Shown in pieces: positions 60,773 through 64,000 of a stretch of DNA of 64,000 bases. The position numbers and the translations under genes are program-made. Below the pieces are notes generated by a model that was not told the DNA's origin, did not search any database, and saw only the letters and a program-made list of their open reading frames with translations. This DNA comes from Myrica gale (Eukaryota; Streptophyta; Magnoliopsida; Fagales; Myricaceae): contig OZ005603.1 of assembly GCA_963930655.1 (NCBI GenBank), positions 27,604,201-27,668,200 on the forward strand, read 5' to 3'. Numbering within the stretch: the first letter of the stretch is position 1; the number at the start of each line of letters is the position of its first letter.

Positions 60773-61667
60773 TTTCTTCCTTTCTTTACCGTGAAAAAAA
60801 AAAATGTTCAAGCTGCCTCAGAACAGACCTCGACAACGCTTCCCTCTTTTATTTTCCTTCACTCCCAACAAGATAAAAAGTACCTGTTTGAAATCCAGGC
60901 GGTGTAGTTGACCTAGACGACAGTCACGCCACGGGAATACACCAGCGTCCGAAAGTCGAAAAACCCACAAAGACTGAATTCTGAAAGAAGAAAAACGACG
61001 TGCCGTTAATCCTCTCAAATCTCTATTCTCTTTCTTCTTCTTTTTTACCTACAAGTTTTTGGTTCGTTTATTCGATTGGAACATTTGGACGTGCACGAAT
61101 TTTTTTTTTCTAAGTCAGTCAAATCAACGACTGCACAGGCTCTTTTGCTCACTACATTCTTCTAGGGTAAGTTCGTTTTCACCAATTTTGTCAGGATTCT
61201 AAGTATATTCACAATTCTACCACCGAATATATTCAGAATTTAAACACAAAAATCAATACATTTTACACAATCTCCAACAACTTTTTAATTTTTTATTCAA
61301 CATAAATTTTCTCACTCTATATTTTTTCACATAACTCTAATACTTTTTTATTAAACAATTACATCAAATTATTTCTCTCTCTACTTTACACAAATACCAA
61401 TAAAACACTATTCAACATAAAATTCACAACTTCTCTGAAGCGCCGAGGAATGCGTCTTCTAGCATCTTCGGGGGCTTACAGAATTCCAACTTGGTCACGA
61501 AAAGCAAAAAAAAAAAAAGGTGTCAAAAAGAAAGATAATAAAATAGCCCGGCTTCATACGAAGGGATTAGGGGCGTATATAAACCAACCGATTCAGTCTC
61601 CAGCTAGATTGAACGGAACAGTGAGTTTCTGGGTGCGTGTCAGGGTTTGAGAGGAGGAGGAGGGAAG
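60773..61667. promoter_or_regulatory. Shared divergent promoter region (methyltransferase / GDSL hydrolase)
   Basis: This 895 bp separates two start codons in head-to-head orientation. It holds a MITE-like segment (61190-61440) and, right of it, about 200 bp that must serve as promoter and leader of the GDSL gene. No TATA box was assigned with confidence. Confidence 0.5.
61190..61440 (-). mobile_element. AT-rich MITE-like segment, family A copy 2
   Basis: Its part at about 61323-61374 is the inverse of 15261-15314 (ATAATTTGATGTAATTGTTT, then TTATGTGAAAAA). No coding potential. It lies in the divergent promoter region. Confidence 0.55.
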
Positions 61668-61779
61668 ATGGTAGGACCAATGAGACCGCAGTTTGTGCTG
61701 TTCGGCTCATCCATAGTTCAATTCAGTTACGGAAACGAAGGATGGGGTTCTTTTCTTGCAGACGTATATGCCCGTAAGG

Positions 61780-61811
<32 letters not shown>

Positions 61812-63598
61812 CTTCGTTTAATGGCATACCATAATCAGATAGAGTGGAATTCTTTGTGTTGGTGGGACCCACAAACCTTAATCCCTAATCTTAGTTTATA
61901 GATTAATCAATTATCAAGATTTTCAACAAACTAGGAGATAAGTCTTTTTTACCAAAAGACTCGTCCTACTAATGTTCTGTTACCCCACATCGAATTCGAT
62001 GTCTCATAATCTCATTGGAGTAATCGATTATGGTTTCTAATTGGTTATAGGCGGACATATTGCTGCGAGGATACGCTGGTTGGACTTCCCGGCATGCTCT
62101 ACAGGTTTTAGATCAAGTTTTTCCCAAGGTATAGTGTAATCGGTGGTGTATTTTTCACTGTTCCAAGACTAATCATTCTCGTGCCAGTAGGCTATCCATG
62201 AATAGATTTCTTACCTCTTAGATGGAGGACTAACTTTATACATAAGCATTGCTCTAAGTTTGTCTTTTGGCGGGGGGCCAACATTCTGCTCACACTGTGG
62301 CATATCTTACTTCAAATGGGATCTAGAATAGAGTCAAGAATGGCAAAACTAGCAGTAGTAAATAGTTCCCTATAAAATTTTGGTGAGATGTATTCCCGGC
62401 ATGTTCCCGGCATGCTTGTTGCTAGGCATATATAGATTTCCTGCTTTAAACGATGTTTTGATGTGTATCTTCTGTAATTTAAATTAGGATGCTGCTGTAC
62501 AACCTTCCTTGGTGATAGCCTACTTTGGTGGTAATGATTCCATGCGCCCTCACCCATCTGGCTTGGGCCCTCACGTACCGCTTCCTGAATATATTGAAAA
62601 TATGAGGAAGATAGCAATCCATCTGAAGGTAATATTTCAGGCTTAAATTACCACTGTATTGTTATTGGACCTGGTATAAGTACTTGATCCATTAAAAAAA
62701 AAGGCATGTTTCTTCACCCCAACTGGTGGTTCATCATTTGTGCTGAATGTGTGATTGCCTCCACGGGGTAAAATAATATGATAAGCTGCAGTTAAACAAG
62801 TCTTAACCTTTGGGGCATTTGTTTGGTGCAGCTTAGAAATACTCTCAAGCAGTGCTTGCAACAGACAAGATTTGCACAACATGATTATATAATTTGGTCC
62901 ATACTCTGACTGTGATCTTTATGTTTGCTAGAGCCTTTCAGAGAAGACTCGCATTATCTTTCTTAGTGCTCCTCCTGTTAATGAAGAAAAGATTCGAGAA
63001 ACATTTAGGTGCTTAGAGCTCATTGTTTCATTGTTTGTCAAATTTCCAGAAACACTTTCACTCCTAATATCACATGGTAAACTAGAAACAATCATCTCTA
63101 ATAGCATATGCTTTACTGAAACTAGTGATTCAGCAGCAGAGCTGCGAACGAATGAGTCCTGTCGAATATATGCAGAAGCTTGTTTAGAGCTGTGTCGAGA
63201 GATGGATGTGAAGGGCATTGATCTTTGGACTACACTCCAGGAAAAGGATGGTTGGGAAACTGCTTGCTTTACGTAAGTTTGCTTACATGTATTATAGGCT
63301 GGGCTGTTTATTGTAATTGGATCAAATCTCAAAGCAATGTACTATCTATATTCACTGAAGACAGTTCTGGATATCCTTCTGCAGGGATGGTATACATTTA
63401 TCAGCTGAGGGGAGCATGATAGTTGTGAAAGAAATCCTGAAGGTTCTTAGAGAGGCAAACTGGGAACCAAGTCTACACTGGAAGTTATTGCCAACTGAAT
63501 TTGAACATGTATTACGGAATTATCCTGTGAGTTCTCATGTGAAGACCTTGTTAGGTGTCTCGGAGGTCAGCTTCCTCAGACACATGCAAAGGGAATAG
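61668..63598 (+). CDS. SGNH/GDSL hydrolase (esterase/lipase, At2g38180/CPRD49-like)
   Basis: Six exons join in phase to 255 aa: 61668-61778, 62051-62128, 62488-62628, 62932-63008, 63126-63272 and 63385-63598. Block I reads LFGSSIVQ (residues 11-18), where Ser15 is the expected nucleophile and Ser14 replaces the Asp of the usual GDS motif. Block II is RGYAGW, block III YFGGNDS (75-81), and block V DGIHLS supplies the catalytic Asp186 and His189. There is no signal peptide; this subgroup (about 250 aa) is shorter than the secreted GDSL lipases. Substrate unknown; related IAH1-type enzymes act on small acetyl esters. The start at 61668 (MVGPMRPQFVLF) is preferred over an in-frame ATG seven codons earlier. 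Intron 1 begins next to a (CTT)n tract. Confidence 0.92.
61782..61815. repeat. (CTT)n microsatellite at the start of GDSL intron 1
   Basis: About eleven CTT units begin three bases into the intron, directly after the donor GTA. Length polymorphism here could sit close to the 5' splice site. Confidence 0.95.
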
Positions 63599-64000
63599 GC
63601 CCTGAGATTTACGAATTAGAGTTGTTCCGTACACAACCTTTTAAACAATTTGAAACTTCAAGGTTGATAGAAGTCTAGGGACGAAATTGACAGCCAACTT
63701 GAAGTGACCAAAATGTTTCTCAGCAAAAAGTGACACTCAATTCACATAACTCTTTTGTTTTTTTTTTTTCAGTTATTTGCTTTTACTTCGACAGAATATA
63801 TACTCAGGGCTTTTTTCTTTGTGGGCAGGAGTAGATCATCTTCGGCTTTTATACTCATGAATATATTACAAGAAAACCCATGGCTTTTTTCTTTGTTTAT
63901 TAATCTCTCTACGTATCTTAGTTTAAATTATGCTGTTTAAACTTTAGCTTTTTGTTAGAGGGAGAGATTTTTTGTTGGATTCTCCTTGTCACTACATGGA
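63599..64000 (+). other. GDSL 3' UTR and downstream DNA
   Basis: AT-rich sequence after the stop codon. It contains a T run near 63760 and no further gene signal before the window ends. Confidence 0.5.

Overview
This is a nuclear plant genome segment: spliced genes with GT-AG introns, AT-rich intergenic DNA, Ty1/copia and Ty3/gypsy elements, an L1-type LINE, hAT elements and several MITEs. It looks like a eudicot, probably woody; the species cannot be fixed from the sequence. Nine protein-coding genes can be built exon by exon with consistent phase. Left to right they are: a CP29 antenna gene LHCB4 (-, cut by the left edge); an HMGB-type HMG-box protein (+); the RING E3 ligase AIRP2 (-); the DUF647 protein RUS5 (-); a secreted Cys-rich thionin-like peptide (+); the plastid ADP,ATP carrier TAAC (-); a type I vacuolar cation/H+ exchanger, CAX (-); a METTL21-type methyltransferase (-); and an SGNH/GDSL hydrolase (+).

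Layout. 0-6.7 kb holds LHCB4 and HMGB in divergent orientation, with a MITE and a CT-rich retroposon between them. 7.2-9.4 kb is an internally deleted chromovirus (Ty3/gypsy) with a GGATC target duplication. 10.2-12.8 kb is AIRP2. 13-26 kb is a transposon block: MITEs, a possible SINE, a 1.37 kb retroposon with a 13-bp duplication, a nearly full-length but mutated copia element, a GGTCCGGT-rich hAT MITE and a 5'-truncated LINE. 26.2-30.4 kb is the intact 15-exon RUS5 gene. 31-39 kb carries one intact thionin-like gene and two separate pieces of paralogues, plus a non-autonomous hAT element. 41.4-45.7 kb is TAAC. 48.1-52.9 kb is CAX, whose intron 9 holds a second copy of that hAT element. 57.4-60.8 kb is the methyltransferase, head-to-head with the GDSL gene at 61.7-63.6 kb.

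Gene relationships. The order LHCB4-AIRP2-RUS5-TAAC-CAX-methyltransferase, all on the minus strand, matches from memory Arabidopsis At5g01530-At5g01520-At5g01510-At5g01500-At5g01490-At5g01470. The window is therefore best read as a conserved microsyntenic block. The HMGB gene, the thionin-like cluster and most transposons appear to lie between the conserved members. The genes are not an operon. Two (LHCB4, TAAC) serve the thylakoid or plastid, CAX the tonoplast, and AIRP2 ABA-related ubiquitination. No tRNA, rRNA or CRISPR locus was seen.
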